Assembly: GCA_031308135.1 (NCBI GenBank)
Contig: JAHLJT010003656.1
Location: 54,554,827-54,618,826, forward strand
Origin: Acheta domesticus
Lineage: Eukaryota; Arthropoda; Insecta; Orthoptera; Gryllidae
Direction: 5' to 3'
DNA: 64,000 nucleotides
Positions 35,701 through 42,269 of this stretch are shown piece after piece. Positions within the stretch are counted from its first letter, which is position 1. Each line of letters starts with the position of its first letter. Made by a program: the position numbers and the translations under genes. Under the pieces are notes generated by a model that saw nothing but the letters and a program-made list of their open reading frames with translations, made no database searches and had not been told where the DNA came from.

Positions 35701-38568
35701 TGACTTTTTCTTTCTTACAATCTTAAGCCATAGGAATTCATTATCTTTTCCACAAACAGGTTATATTATTAATAGTTGAGAAATTAAATAGGAAAATAAA
35801 AAATTTTTTACTTAATCAAAAAATTCAATCTTAAAAACTTTGCTTCAAAAAGGAATTATGAACATTTCAGATTTAAATACTGAATTCACTTTTCCAGAAT
35901 GCCAACTTGGAGAATGAACTGAAACAGAATGCCCCATTGACAATTCTGGCCCCCCCAGACTCAGTGTTTGAACAACTTGATCCTGTTGATTTGCAACTGC
36001 TTCATAATGATACCCAGTTGGCTGCTCGCATCATTAAACATCACATTCTTCCAGGTAACACTTTATTTCAATGTATTTGAAAATATACATCATTCCAAAT
36101 TTCCACATTTCAATATTTTAAATACGCAAGATCAAATCTCCCAGAACGTTATTTTAGGCCTGGAGAAAATATTCAGTTATTATAAATACATTTTAACAGC
36201 TCATTATTCTTACTGAGACCAATATCAGTAAACACGTTTGCACTTGTGTTCAAATAATTCAAACAGACAATTTTATGAAATGTAGTTCTCATACATTTTC
36301 TTATGATTCACTCTGATTTCTATTTCATTAGAAAAATTCTTAGAACATTATTTCAATGAAATTAATTTGAGCTTAACTTTACCTGAAATACAAAATGATT
36401 AAGTTTTCTGCACCTAAATAAAAGTTAATTTTTGTAATTGAGCACTGGGCCAATTTCAGAAATGTTGTGCTGTACGGGTATTGGAGCATCATCTTGGCTG
36501 TTTGTGAATCGGGTGGAGACTCTCGATGGTCACTATGTGGCTGTACGAAGAGATAGCAATGATAATGTCCATATTGGAACTACAACTGTAAGGCAGTGTG
36601 ATATCATGGCAACTGATGGCATTATACATTCAGTGAACAGGGTAAGAAAGAAATAGTACATAGGTACCAATAAAATAAATTCAACTAAGTGAAGCACATA
36701 TCACATTTGATAAAAATATTCTTGTCATCTCAATTCAAAATCAGTGTTACTTTCTTACATTTTAATATTAATGTCCTTTAATATAATGATCATCAGAAAA
36801 ATAATTTTCTCATAATTACCATAATTCATAAGATTCTCACTGAAAACAGACAATAAAATAACTTCTCAATTTGTGACAATATTAATTCACAAATTTAACA
36901 AGAGTAAGCTATTAATCTACAGGCTGTACATAATAGCCTCTGTAACCATCCATCTTTGTTTTAGTTAATATTATATCTGAGGTTGTGTTATAATAGTTTT
37001 GACAGAACAGGGCCAGACAACTTTTAAAAGTCTGTTCTCATATGCTCTTTAACTATGTTCTTTCAATTGGGCTATTTCAGTTGGGCTATTTCAGTTGGGC
37101 TATTTCAGTTGGGCTATTTCAGTTCATTGTTCCTTTTTAAATGTCCATACCATAAAAATATTTTCTTTTCAACAACATCACTTAAGCATCCTTCTTTATT
37201 TAATCACCTTTATAACTTCTCTGTTTTTACATTATCAAGCAGTGTGCCTCCACAGAATCTTCTCTAAAAACTGTTTTCAACACCATTAATTCTCTTGTTA
37301 GTTGTGAAAGACTCTGATAAACCTTTTAACATGGCTACAATTTTCTTCATAGAATTTCTTTACACTATTTATGTACCGCCCATGGATGTTCTCTTTCATT
37401 GCTTCCAACAACTTTTCCACTGGCACATTATCATAGGCTTTTCTTAGGTCTACAAAAACTAGATGTAATGAGCATCCATTGGCTATGAACCTTTCCGTCA
37501 GGTGTTTCAGGCCAAAGAGAGTATCTGTACAGGATCAACCAGATCTAAATCCATTCTGTTCTTTTAGTTCCATCTTTCAGTGTGACCTCTCAGAACCCAT
37601 CCATACAGCCTTCCTGTTCATGGGATGTCACTCAAAACCATGTAATTGGCACAAACAGCTTTGTTTCCTTTCTCATAAAGTGATGTTATATATGCTCTTT
37701 TCCAATCTTTTGGTACGGCTTCTTTCAGGCATTTATTAAATATTTTTGCCAAATATTCCAGGGCAACGTTAGGGTCATGTTTCAACAATTTTATAGGAAC
37801 ACCTCCAGGACCGGGAGCTGTGTTGTTCTTCATAGTCAGTAGCTCTTTTCTTATTTTGCTCACACTTTAATCTTCACATGAAATATTTACATAATCTAAG
37901 GAATAATCTATACATTTAAAATCAGCCCAAGTTTCTATTAAAAGAGATAATATTTTTTCCATTGCTTTCCAGTTATCGGGGAATAGGTCCGTTTCACTAT
38001 GTTATCTTTTATCAAAACATTAATTGTTTTCCAAGCAGCCCTTGCTTTTGAACCGCCAACTAACTGATCTATTTCACAGCATTTCTTTTCCCAAAATGCA
38101 TCTTTTTATTTGGCTACTTCCTTTTTAACAATATTTTCTGCAGATATTTCTATCAAATGGATCTTTAGAATTCAGCCATTTTTCATGCACCTGTTTCTTT
38201 TCCTTAAGATCTCTGATTTCTTCCTTCCATCAGTATTCTTTCATTCTAAATCTACATTTCTTTTTCTCCACAATTGACTCTGTAGTGGCTTGGTGCAAGG
38301 ATTTCTTCAGGAAGTACATTTCTTCTGTGGACCCTTACACTTTTCTTTCCATCTTTTGTCCCAATCTTAACATTAAATTCATGACAATTTAATTACCTTA
38401 CATGCGATTAGCAATCTTGTGTATTTTCTCTCACTTTATTCATCATCACCTTTTATCCCAATTTATGTCATGTTTTGGTGGTTTTGTTTTCAGATCATGG
38501 TACCCATGAGACGTAAGAACAGTCGCAACAAGAACCCCAATGTGGATGTTTTCTTGTATGGTCTTTAA
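6752..38568 (+). CDS. mfas: midline fasciclin (TGFBI/periostin family), spliced gene, 5' end missing
   Basis: Secreted extracellular-matrix/adhesion protein; family members bind matrix proteins and integrins. Coding exons: 6752-6930, 16112-16193, 28498-28650, 28751-28845, 31740-31906, 32096-32239, 32376-32592, 33043-33180, 33466-33681, 34490-34803, 35503-35691, 35898-36054, 36460-36641, 38494-38568. All introns are GT-AG and all phases match. The total is 2308 bases and 768 residues after one leading split-codon base. Domains: acidic region 1-86, EMI-like cysteine module about 87-169 starting GPNVC, FAS1-1 about 170-330, FAS1-2 about 346-463, FAS1-3 about 464-615, FAS1-4 about 617-750. Each FAS1 ends with the family's box: NGIVHVVDRVL, NGIIHVVDDVL, GGVVHEVDRLL, DGIIHSVNRI. 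Start codon and signal peptide lie in unseen upstream exon(s). No transmembrane segment was seen in the visible part; potential N-glycosylation sites include NMT, NSS, NVT, NYS and NDT. The four-FAS1 plus EMI layout matches TGFBI, so the family call is firm. Confidence 0.93.
7015..7480 (-). mobile_element. SINE family S1, copy C
   Basis: Full-length-looking S1 copy about 85 bp beyond the first mfas donor. On the minus strand it starts near 7480 with GAGAGGTGACTCAATGCATC (A-box region) and GGTTCGAGTCCC (B box). The S1 body follows, with CATTCGCCTGGTGTTGATCG on the plus strand. Confidence 0.75.
8234..9060 (-). pseudogene. Helitron helicase C-terminus and 3' end, split by a MITE
   Basis: The minus strand encodes the end of a Helitron Rep/helicase: LAFAMTINKSQDQTMSI (the AMTINKSQGQT helicase motif VI area), CFSHGQLHVACSRVGK and LFV. 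The frame is broken at 8788 by a P1 MITE and resumes past 8532 with AKDGITKNIVYSIAL and a stop, as in Helitron C-termini. The minus strand then runs to GCCGGGTCAGCTAG, a Helitron-like CTRR 3' end at 8234. It is truncated at about 9060, so the Rep domain and 5' end are absent. Confidence 0.8.
8532..8788. mobile_element. palindromic MITE, family P1, young copy 1
   Basis: 257 bp including flanking TA dinucleotides. The first 79 bases are perfectly complementary to the last 79 (TATACTGCGATTTTTGTAGG at the end). It differs from the copy at 41081 by three substitutions only. It sits in the Helitron helicase frame, and removing one TA plus the element restores that frame, so the target duplication is TA. 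TA duplication and TACTG ends suggest Tc1/mariner-type mobilisation. It encodes no protein. Confidence 0.9.
9236..10022. mobile_element. non-autonomous hAT element with 8-bp target duplication
   Basis: Ends CAATGTTGCCAGATGT and, inverted, CAGTGTTGCCAGATGT. It is flanked by perfect 8-bp direct repeats GTCAGAAG (9228-9235 and 10023-10030). 787 bp, AT-rich, no transposase frame. The 8-bp duplication and CAGTG-type ends are hAT hallmarks. Confidence 0.85.
10570..11810 (-). mobile_element. non-autonomous Helitron-like element with expanded CT core
   Basis: On the minus strand it begins TCTTATATATAAAATTCTCG (5' TC end, then TGTCAC) and ends CGGGGTCAGCTAG (CTAG end), the same 3' end as the helicase-bearing relic at 8234. 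Near the 3' end it has GGGCAGAACAACGTCTGCC. A sister fragment at 29664-29830 has the same ends of the core but only a short CT-rich middle. It therefore shows internal minisatellite growth. No coding capacity beyond the repeat. Confidence 0.7.
10605..11490. repeat. CT-rich minisatellite, 18-20 bp units
   Basis: Near-perfect 20-bp units TTTCTCTCTTTCTCCGTGTC run from about 10640 to 10870. They change to 18-bp (CTCTCTCTTTCTCCGTCT) and mixed units up to 11490. Long stop-free frames exist in several frames on both strands (Arg/Glu-rich on minus, Ser/Leu-rich on plus). They follow from the repeat composition and are not genes. Confidence 0.95.
12580..13715. repeat. AT-rich tandem array with tip motif (plus orientation)
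   Basis: Imperfect units are marked by TCTCAAAAACGGATC near 12667 and 12975, TTTTCTCAATAGCGTC near 13177 and TTCTTAAAAACGGCTCC near 13473. The array ends with a tip sequence: GGCAGCTGGCAAGAGGATGG, then GAAAACCTGTGCCATTCTGT near 13680. The same order recurs at 42.3-43.0 kb and, inverted, at 44.2-45.1 kb. Non-coding. The stretch 13716-16111 shows nothing recognisable. Confidence 0.6.
16112..16193 (+). CDS. mfas: mfas exon (N-terminal, pre-EMI)
   Basis: Acceptor TTTGCAG ends at 16111; donor GTGAGTG starts at 16194. It encodes EATGLESSFGDSFFGMFG and PARQPWWKG, joining the upstream exon at a shared Asp codon and the EMI exon at a shared Gly codon. It is GC-rich inside an AT-rich intron pair of 9.2 and 12.3 kb. 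Exact phase agreement on both sides is the main evidence. Confidence 0.85.
16225..16800. repeat. CATCGATGTT-rich repeat, probable old MITE
   Basis: Several direct and inverted copies of CATCGATGTT or its variants cluster at 16230-16350 and again at 16675-16770, with unrelated AT-rich DNA between. This resembles the ends of a DNA transposon. No target duplication could be defined, so superfamily and limits are open. Confidence 0.4.
16885..16978 (+). repeat. retroposon 3' tail with (AAAT)n
   Basis: GAAGTGCA/GTTGCACTTCTCCCC, AGCTCGTCACATGCAG and TTTTTGACGTAAATAAATAAATAA match 50505-50600 in inverted orientation. The AAAT repeat end suggests the 3' tail of a LINE or SINE. Only the tail is present. 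Confidence 0.45.
17577..17906 (-). other. unidentified open frame, possible transposon relic
   Basis: A 109-codon frame rich in Ser, Thr and Asn. Near its end it has NAFKLGDYVVVIFEGTLSPG, reminiscent of short beta-rich modules in insect transposon-derived proteins. It lies inside mfas intron 2, on the opposite strand, with a T-run at 17390-17420 to its left. No splice sites or homologue could be assigned, and the function is unknown. It may be chance or a relic. Confidence 0.25.
18849..18932. repeat. 42-bp tandem duplication
   Basis: CAAGAAAACCAACGGAATGT through TTTCAGAAGCTCGG is repeated once with a few changes (CAAGAAAATCAACGGAAAGT onward). Apart from this and the open frame described, 17000-19290 shows nothing recognisable. 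Confidence 0.6.
19295..19525. other. GC-richer unidentified segment in mfas intron 2
   Basis: A 230-bp island of balanced, non-repetitive GC-rich sequence (for example CCTGACCTTTGACCTTGCTG) in AT-rich intron DNA, with one open minus-strand frame. TGACCTTTGACCTT is a direct-repeat nuclear-receptor-type half-site pair (DR1), which may be chance. 19530-21100 shows nothing recognisable. Confidence 0.25.
21121..22361. mobile_element. Foldback-like element with ~240-bp inverted arms
   Basis: Arms 21121-21366 and 22023-22260 are inverted copies at roughly 90 percent identity (GAAAAATCGTTTTGGTGCCG, GTAGGAGGCGGTGCCATTCT, CCAAAACGTACGGTTGAGTA). The spacer is about 656 bp and includes a GC-rich core near 21780-21900. 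The outer part of the arms is made of GTCTGTC-type short repeats, and on the right these expand into a minisatellite. Long arms with tandem outer repeats resemble Foldback elements. No transposase. Confidence 0.7.
22251..22361. repeat. 16-bp minisatellite
   Basis: ACAGACAGGCGCACCT is repeated about six and a half times with almost no change, at the outer edge of the right Foldback-like arm. The left arm lacks this expansion, so it arose after insertion or in this copy only. Confidence 0.9.
22640..22716. repeat. (CA)n microsatellite
   Basis: About 77 bp of CA repeats with CACG and CATA interruptions. Confidence 0.95.
23060..23225. other. GC-rich patch
   Basis: GC- and CpG-rich segment (CCGGCGCGGCGCGCCCGCGG). 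It includes an inverted repeat with 10-bp arms, GTGCATGACA and TGTCATGCAC, around 23153-23174. No gene recognised. Confidence 0.3.
23471..24010. mobile_element. MITE with CCATAAATTACGTAA ends
   Basis: Left end GGGCAGTCCATAAATTACGT and, inverted on the right, GGGTCGTCCATAAATTACGT. 540 bp, no coding capacity. TAA lies on each side (left TAAA, right CTAA), which would fit a PIF/Harbinger-type 3-bp duplication but is too short to prove it. Confidence 0.65.
24046..24822. mobile_element. non-autonomous hAT element with 8-bp target duplication
   Basis: 14-bp perfect inverted ends CAGTGGCGTAGCGT, flanked by perfect direct repeats CCGTTTTC (24038-24045 and 24823-24830). 777 bp, no transposase frame. 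It was inserted 36 bp from the end of the MITE at 23471-24010. Confidence 0.9.
24831..26815. other. AT-rich mfas intron DNA, no feature seen
   Basis: Part of the 12.3-kb intron 16194-28497. No exon, transposon end or strong repeat was recognised here. Confidence 0.5.
26824..27294. mobile_element. non-autonomous hAT element
   Basis: Ends CAGTAGCGTAACTAG and, inverted, CAGTGGCGTAACTAC. Flanks GTAAATAA and ATAAATAA agree at 7 of 8 positions. 471 bp. The end sequence resembles that of the 24046 element (CAGTGGCGTA), so both may use the same transposase. 27295-28497 is AT-rich intron with poly-T and GCCTATTTTAG-type fragments and no exon. Confidence 0.8.
28498..28650 (+). CDS. mfas: mfas exon (EMI-like module, first part)
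   Basis: Begins GPNVCVERE, matching the GPNVC start of the TGFBI/periostin cysteine-rich module, and ends SCQQTPISYVCRT. The donor GTAAGT starts at 28651. It supplies three of the module's cysteines. Confidence 0.9.
28751..28845 (+). CDS. mfas: mfas exon (EMI-like module, second part)
   Basis: Encodes KTFIVKYQCCYGHQRVEGK followed by PGCVE, the CC-x-G-x(n)-GxxGC signature that closes the EMI-like module. Acceptor TTTTAG ends at 28750; donor GTATGT starts at 28846. Confidence 0.9.
28985..31510. mobile_element. 2.5-kb inverted-repeat element in mfas intron
   Basis: Arms of about 460 bp at 28985-29445 and 31040-31510 are inverted copies at moderate identity. Paired markers include ATTAAGATAGA, CTTCAATTACAATTTTCAA, CATAAATGCCTGAAAAAATT and CTGTAGAGAATTTACAG. 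The ends read GGGGGT(G/A)G. The ~1.6-kb interior holds a Helitron-like fragment and no transposase. Both arms lie between the exons at 28751 and 31740. Confidence 0.65.
29664..29830 (-). mobile_element. Helitron-like fragment with unexpanded CT-rich core
   Basis: Shares CAGCAGACGTTGTTCTGCC and GCTGATTCTGCAC(A/G)TCGCTGAGCAG with the element at 10570-11810. Its middle is only about 100 bp of irregular CTCCCT-type sequence. It is truncated at both termini. Confidence 0.65.
31740..31906 (+). CDS. mfas: mfas exon (FAS1-1, first part)
   Basis: Encodes MKPLMDTLEDVGARDFVEL and SNMTIFAPSDDAI, the FAS1 helix and H1 motif (TIFAPSDDA). It holds a potential N-glycosylation site, NMT. It ends in phase 0 at the donor GTAAGT. 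Confidence 0.92.
32096..32239 (+). CDS. mfas: mfas exon (FAS1-1, middle)
   Basis: Encodes the FAS1 segment MRKIVLGHMIPGFYDINEI, which includes the usual LxxHxIPG pattern. Just before it is AQRRKRETNA, whose RRKR (32129-32140) fits a furin-type site. Both borders are in phase 0. Confidence 0.92.
32376..32592 (+). CDS. mfas: mfas exon (FAS1-1 end, linker)
   Basis: Encodes RIITANCARVTSINNYATN and then GIVHVVDRVLQP, the C-terminal motif of FAS1-1, followed by the start of FAS1-2. It contains the glycosylation candidate NNSS. The donor GTAAGT starts at 32593. Confidence 0.92.
32709..32780. repeat. (AAT)n microsatellite
   Basis: About 72 bp of AAT repeats with one AGT interruption, in the mfas intron after the 32376-32592 exon. 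Confidence 0.95.
33043..33180 (+). CDS. mfas: mfas exon (FAS1-2, first part)
   Basis: Encodes SKAGLLKQLAEPGHWTLFAF then TDSAFQKLDANIRKRL, the FAS1 H1 motif region. Phase 1 at both sides, matching its neighbours. Confidence 0.92.
33466..33681 (+). CDS. mfas: mfas exon (FAS1-2, second part)
   Basis: Encodes VVRHHLVPHTLCSAPI, then VQIVAKDIMATNGIIHVVDD and VLMPDS, the FAS1 closing motif. Acceptor CACAG ends at 33465; donor GTAAAC starts at 33682. Confidence 0.92.
34206..34372. mobile_element. palindromic MITE, family P2
   Basis: Inverted halves of about 63 bp end in TATACTGTGA and TATACTATGA. Inner markers are TTCAATTCTGCCTCTGG, AGCTGTT and TTTCATCCA. TA flanks. The centre contains the palindrome TGACGTCA (34291-34298). 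It sits 117 bp upstream of the mfas exon at 34490. A relative is at 63506. Confidence 0.8.
34490..34803 (+). CDS. mfas: mfas exon (FAS1-3, most of the domain)
   Basis: The longest exon. It encodes TTFRGLLEEAGLSDALD, NVTLFVPSEEAL and LRDLLLFHSTG. It includes EKRRGDPAAL, so an RGD tripeptide lies at 34660-34668. NVT is a glycosylation candidate. It is GC-richer than the flanking introns. Confidence 0.92.
35503..35691 (+). CDS. mfas: mfas exon (FAS1-3 end, FAS1-4 start)
   Basis: Encodes ATVECARVTHFDSRACGGVV then HEVDRLLVPPENSVLEKL, the FAS1-3 closing motif, and NMGNYSILLRLIE, the first helix of FAS1-4. Both borders are in phase 0. Confidence 0.92.
35898..36054 (+). CDS. mfas: mfas exon (FAS1-4, first part)
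   Basis: Encodes APLTILAPPDSVFEQLD, the FAS1 H1 motif, and ARIIKHHILP. NDT is a glycosylation candidate. Acceptor TTCCAG ends at 35897; donor GTAACA starts at 36055. Confidence 0.92.
36460..36641 (+). CDS. mfas: mfas exon (FAS1-4, second part)
   Basis: Encodes EMLCCTGIGASSWLFVN and RQCDIMATDGIIHSVNR, the last FAS1 closing motif. Donor GTAAGA starts at 36642. Confidence 0.92.
37067..37122. repeat. 14-bp tandem repeat, four units
   Basis: TTGGGCTATTTCAG is repeated four times without change in the last mfas intron. Confidence 0.95.
37290..38345 (-). pseudogene. RTE-like LINE reverse transcriptase relic
   Basis: Minus-strand frames, interrupted by stops and shifts, contain NNTAPGPGGVPIKLLKH, IFNKCLKEAVPKDWKRAYIT and, further 3', KHLTERF and VFVDLRKAYDNVPVEKLLEA. 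The last is the catalytic FVDLxKAYDxVP box typical of RTE/BovB-like elements. An upstream part with WLNSKDPFDRN lies near 38150-38200. Neither the endonuclease nor the 3' tail is complete. It lies antisense in the last mfas intron. Confidence 0.75.
38494..38568 (+). CDS. mfas: mfas terminal exon with stop
   Basis: Encodes IMVPMRRKNSRNKNPNVDVF then LYGL and TAA. IMVPM completes the FAS1-4 box. The tail is short, basic and has no membrane anchor. Acceptor TTTTCAG ends at 38493. It lies 1.85 kb from the previous exon because an RTE-like LINE relic occupies the intron. Confidence 0.9.
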   Translation: MMVPMRRKNSRNKNPNVDVFLYGL

Positions 38569-38874
38569 TCCTTATTTAACTTGCCCATTATTTGGGAAAT
38601 CATAATTTCAGTTTAGATTTTTATACCAAATGCTACTGTTTACTTCCAAACAAGCTTGCAATCAGAACAGAAGAGCTGCTTCAATAGTTCTGTACAATTG
38701 TGCAAACGTAGGAAGAATACATGAAAACTACAAGAAAGTGGTGTTACAGTTTATTTAAAGTAAATTTGAGAAACTTGAGAAAGAGGTGCACCCAGAAAAT
38801 TGAGATACATGTGTTCTGTCCAGTGTTGTTGAATACTTATTGTGATCTGTAATGTGATAATACATGTATAACAC

Positions 38875-38880
38875 AATAAA
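38875..38880 (+). terminator. mfas: mfas polyadenylation signal
   Basis: AATAAA 307 bases after the mfas stop codon, followed by GT/T-rich sequence near 38900. It is the first canonical signal downstream and implies a 3' UTR of about 330 bases. Confidence 0.6.
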
Positions 38881-39364
38881 GTAATAATTTAAAAATCTTT
38901 ATTTATTTTCTTTTTCGGGGGTATGCATTCAATTTTTAAAAATTTTATGAATTCTCCATTTTTCTTTGTCTACTTGCCTTTAATAAAAGAAAGAAACAAA
39001 TAATCAATAACATGAAAAGTGCCATAAATAACTTTATGGCATAGGAAGACAAACACTTACAAAGCCATATCGGATGAATAAAATGTGATCAAAGATTACT
39101 GTACAGATATCCTGTTCTGTAATCTTTTTGACCGTTGGCAAAATTAACTCTTTGCCAAATGTGTGTGGTTTCCCTGCTTTTGTGATTAACAGTGAAATGT
39201 TACAGTGCAAACTCATAGTCCATCATCATGTGATTTAACAGATGATGCAAAGAGTTTTATTACAGTTGACAATTTTAAATGTTGCTTTTCCAGTTGTTTG
39301 ATTGGTTGCTCAAGATTCCAGGCACATCAACTACAAAGGTCATTAGTCCTGTAAGTGTAGTGGG

Positions 39365-39845
39365 TGTTTTTTTTCATCAGAAGGTGGCGGTTATTTTTCC
39401 CCGCTGGATGACGAGATCCGGCACCAACCTTCCATCAACTAGCGGGGTTTCCCTCCACCAGGTATCTCCCACTTGCGGGGCACCGCCCCCAAGCTCGTAT
39501 CTCCCAACCGGTCTCCCGGCATGTGTGGTAGTACTGTGCATGTTAGTGTAAGTGTAAGGGGTGAGGATAGGACAAGAAAGATGTAGGAAAGATCGCGCAC
39601 GATCCATGGCCCGTTTGTTAGGGTACTGCTCTGGCATTCGCCTGGTGTTGATCGGAGAAACCACAGAATACTACCGATCAGAGCAGCCGGACACTAGAAT
39701 TCTCCTTCAGACAGTGACTGAAGTCGACCTAGCTGACAAGCTAGTGTCAAAAATTCTACCGCTGTTAGGACTCAAACCTAGGACCTCCAGGTCAGAGGGA
39801 CTGCAGTGACATCAGTTGATGCACTGAGCCATCTCTCACAGTTTT
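39365..39845 (-). mobile_element. SINE family S1, copy D
   Basis: The minus strand starts near 39845 with GAGATGGCTCAGTGCATCAA (A box) and TAGGTTTGAGTCC (B box), then the S1 body. It ends near 39365 in an A-rich stretch (plus strand GGGTGTTTTTTTTCATC). This is the best-preserved copy and defines the unit as about 480 bp. Confidence 0.8.
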
Positions 39846-39954
39846 TCCAGTGGTTAAAAATACGATTAATCTTTGTTCATCTTATCAGCAAGCATTTTAT
39901 TTAAATGCTCTTGTAGCCTAGAAGGCTTCATAAATTCATTTGAAAATAGTTATT

Positions 39955-40011
39955 TATGTAACAAGTCCTCTACATTAGTCCTCAAAAGACTAATAGAGGA
40001 CGTGTTACATA
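39955..40011. repeat. 57-nt hairpin
   Basis: TATGTAACAAGTCCTCTA and its inverted partner TAGAGGACGTGTTACATA form a stem of about 24 pairs including ATTAGTC/GACTAAT, with a CTCAAAA loop. It may be a tiny MITE relic or a transcribed hairpin. Confidence 0.7.
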
Positions 40012-40748
40012 CAATGTTTTTTGTTATTTCTAATTATTCAAATTAAACATTTAACACTTTCATGAGTCAAGAATTGTTATTACTAAAGACCGGATTCCCG
40101 TGCAATTGCATCTTTTGTTTGCTAACTTAAAATTGGATGAAACCTTTACAGAAATTTGAATCACCAAACGGACATTATTTTAGTACTAAGTTTTCTTTTG
40201 CACGAAATTGCACGTTTTGGAGATTACTGCACGATATTGCACATTTTAGGTAATACTGCCAGAAAATAGCATATTTTGGGATTTTACTGGACGAATTTGC
40301 TATTGCAGGACATTTTACAAAACTCCCTCCGAATGCGCATGCGCGAGGAGGGGTGACTCCCACCATCAACCGCTCACTTCCCCTGAAAATATCGCTGTCT
40401 CACTCGCTCTGCGCGCCAGGCGTCGTGGCCGGTCGAGGGGAGGGGGTTCTTAACGCACAGACAGGCTGCTTTGTTCGTGGCCCAATACGCAGCAGTAAAA
40501 GTGTCAGCCATCCAAATCAAAACCGTTTCAGCTGTCTGTGCACAAACGCTGACTCTTAATATATTAAGATTCAGTAAAAGAAACATGTATTGGAAGCATC
40601 GCCCCTGGTCCTCAGTCCTGTCCCTTTCGTCTTCGAGTGCTGTGCAGCGTGGCGTCTCTTAGCGTAAGCCTAATTTCCAGTGAAGTTCACAGGCGTAATA
40701 TTGTGTGTATTTGTTTCTAACACTAGGACAACCGTATGCAGATAATAT

Positions 40749-41069
40749 AACCTGAACATCAAGCACCCACTTTACCATCCCGATCTCAATTCCATCGATT
40801 TAGTTTGGAGTTCCATTAGGAATCATGTTACGAAAGAAAGCATCGGTACCCGTCTATGAGTTAAAGAAAATGTATGCCGAATATTATTTTCTAAATATTG
40901 CCCAAATCAATGGAAGAAGTGTTGTGAACACGTTAAGAAAATCGAAGAAGAATATATGAAAACAGACATGTCGACGAAAGCAAAGGTGGACAAAATTATC
41001 GTTTCTTTGCGGGGCAGTTCCTCTGAGTGTGAGAACGACAATCACGTCACACAGCGAAGGCTGCAGTGA
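40749..41069 (+). pseudogene. Tc1-like (DDE) transposase C-terminal relic
   Basis: The frame encodes HPLYHPDLNSIDLVWSSI, matching the PPYHPDLNPIELVW box of Tc1-like DDE transposases, then NQWKKCCEHVKKIEEEY and an acidic/serine tail. One internal stop (TGA) occurs near 40857. Only the C-terminal third is present. It ends 12 bases before the young P1 MITE at 41081. Confidence 0.75.
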
Positions 41070-41080
41070 CATTGATGACT

Positions 41081-41337
41081 TATACTGCGATTTTTGTAGG
41101 AAGAGCTCTCAAGATAACTCAAATCCCATCTTCGCGATGGAATATGTCACGGCATTTCGTATCATTCACAGTCGTTCCGCTAGATTTCGCATGATAGCGA
41201 CCGTATGAAGCAGTGCTTGCGATCATGCGACTTCTACCGGCAAGACCGAGAAAAGACGGGAAATGCCGTGACATATTCCATCGCGAAGATGGGATTTGAG
41301 TTATCTTGAGAGCTCTTCCTACAAAAATCGCAGTATA
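41081..41337. mobile_element. palindromic MITE, family P1, young copy 2
   Basis: Same 257-bp length as the copy at 8532, with three differences (two near 41191-41195, one near 41259). Long perfect inverted ends start TATACTGCGATTTTTG, with TA flanks. Such identity between copies 32 kb apart implies recent movement. 41340-42270 shows no recognised feature. Confidence 0.9.
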
Positions 41338-42269
41338 TGGCTCCTCCTTGCTGGGGGAGGGCGACGAATCGCGCGCGCGCAGTAGGTTAGATATTCTGGC
41401 ACTGTAGCAGCGGTGAGAGAAGCCCGCGAAAGTAAACACCTCCCAAAAGGGAGATTTCAAACTTGTCCCCCTATAGATTCATAATTTATTGCTTAAAATA
41501 TAATTTTTATATTATCAACTTGTTTTAATGTATCTTTTTTAAATGTTTTATTTAAGAATAAGTTTTAACAACATAACCCAGTAATACATTTTGGTGGTCT
41601 GGGAAACCGTTTAATATGTATTAATTCCGCATTTTGTTTTACTATGAACTGATCGTCTATACATTTCATGATGCCTATTGTCTAATTAAAATTTGACAGT
41701 GGGCTACTGCAGCACGGATATGCGATGTTAACAACGAACTAGATCCGCGGCTCTTGATTGTGGTCGCTCAGCCAACGCTATCTTCGTGGAACTTACCAAC
41801 ACAAGAATGTATGCCCGAGTCACATTTGACCTTAAGTTCGGGCGCGAAGCTTGGTGGCAAGCGCACTGCGTTTCATATTCATCGAAATTCTCGTAACAGA
41901 TTATGCCCTGGGACAGAGATGGGATTTCGGATCTTTCACTGGGGGGAAAAAATTGGGCGCTATTGTGAACACGAAAAATTCGTTTATATGAATGGTTTTA
42001 ATTAATTGTGCTACAACTACATTCACTGTTTTCAATTTTGTTAATTATTTAATTGATTATTATTGAATGTTATTAATTAGAATAGTTGAACACAAAAGTG
42101 ACGATCCTCATTGTTATTTGAACGGTCCGAACTGTAAATTCAACAATGCATTTTTCTCAGCGAATCGTATATCAAAATATTAAAATTTTTTATTGTTTAT
42201 TATGATCAAAAATGTTTATACATAACTGTAGGATACATATTTTGAAATCTACATTAATAAATTACTTTT

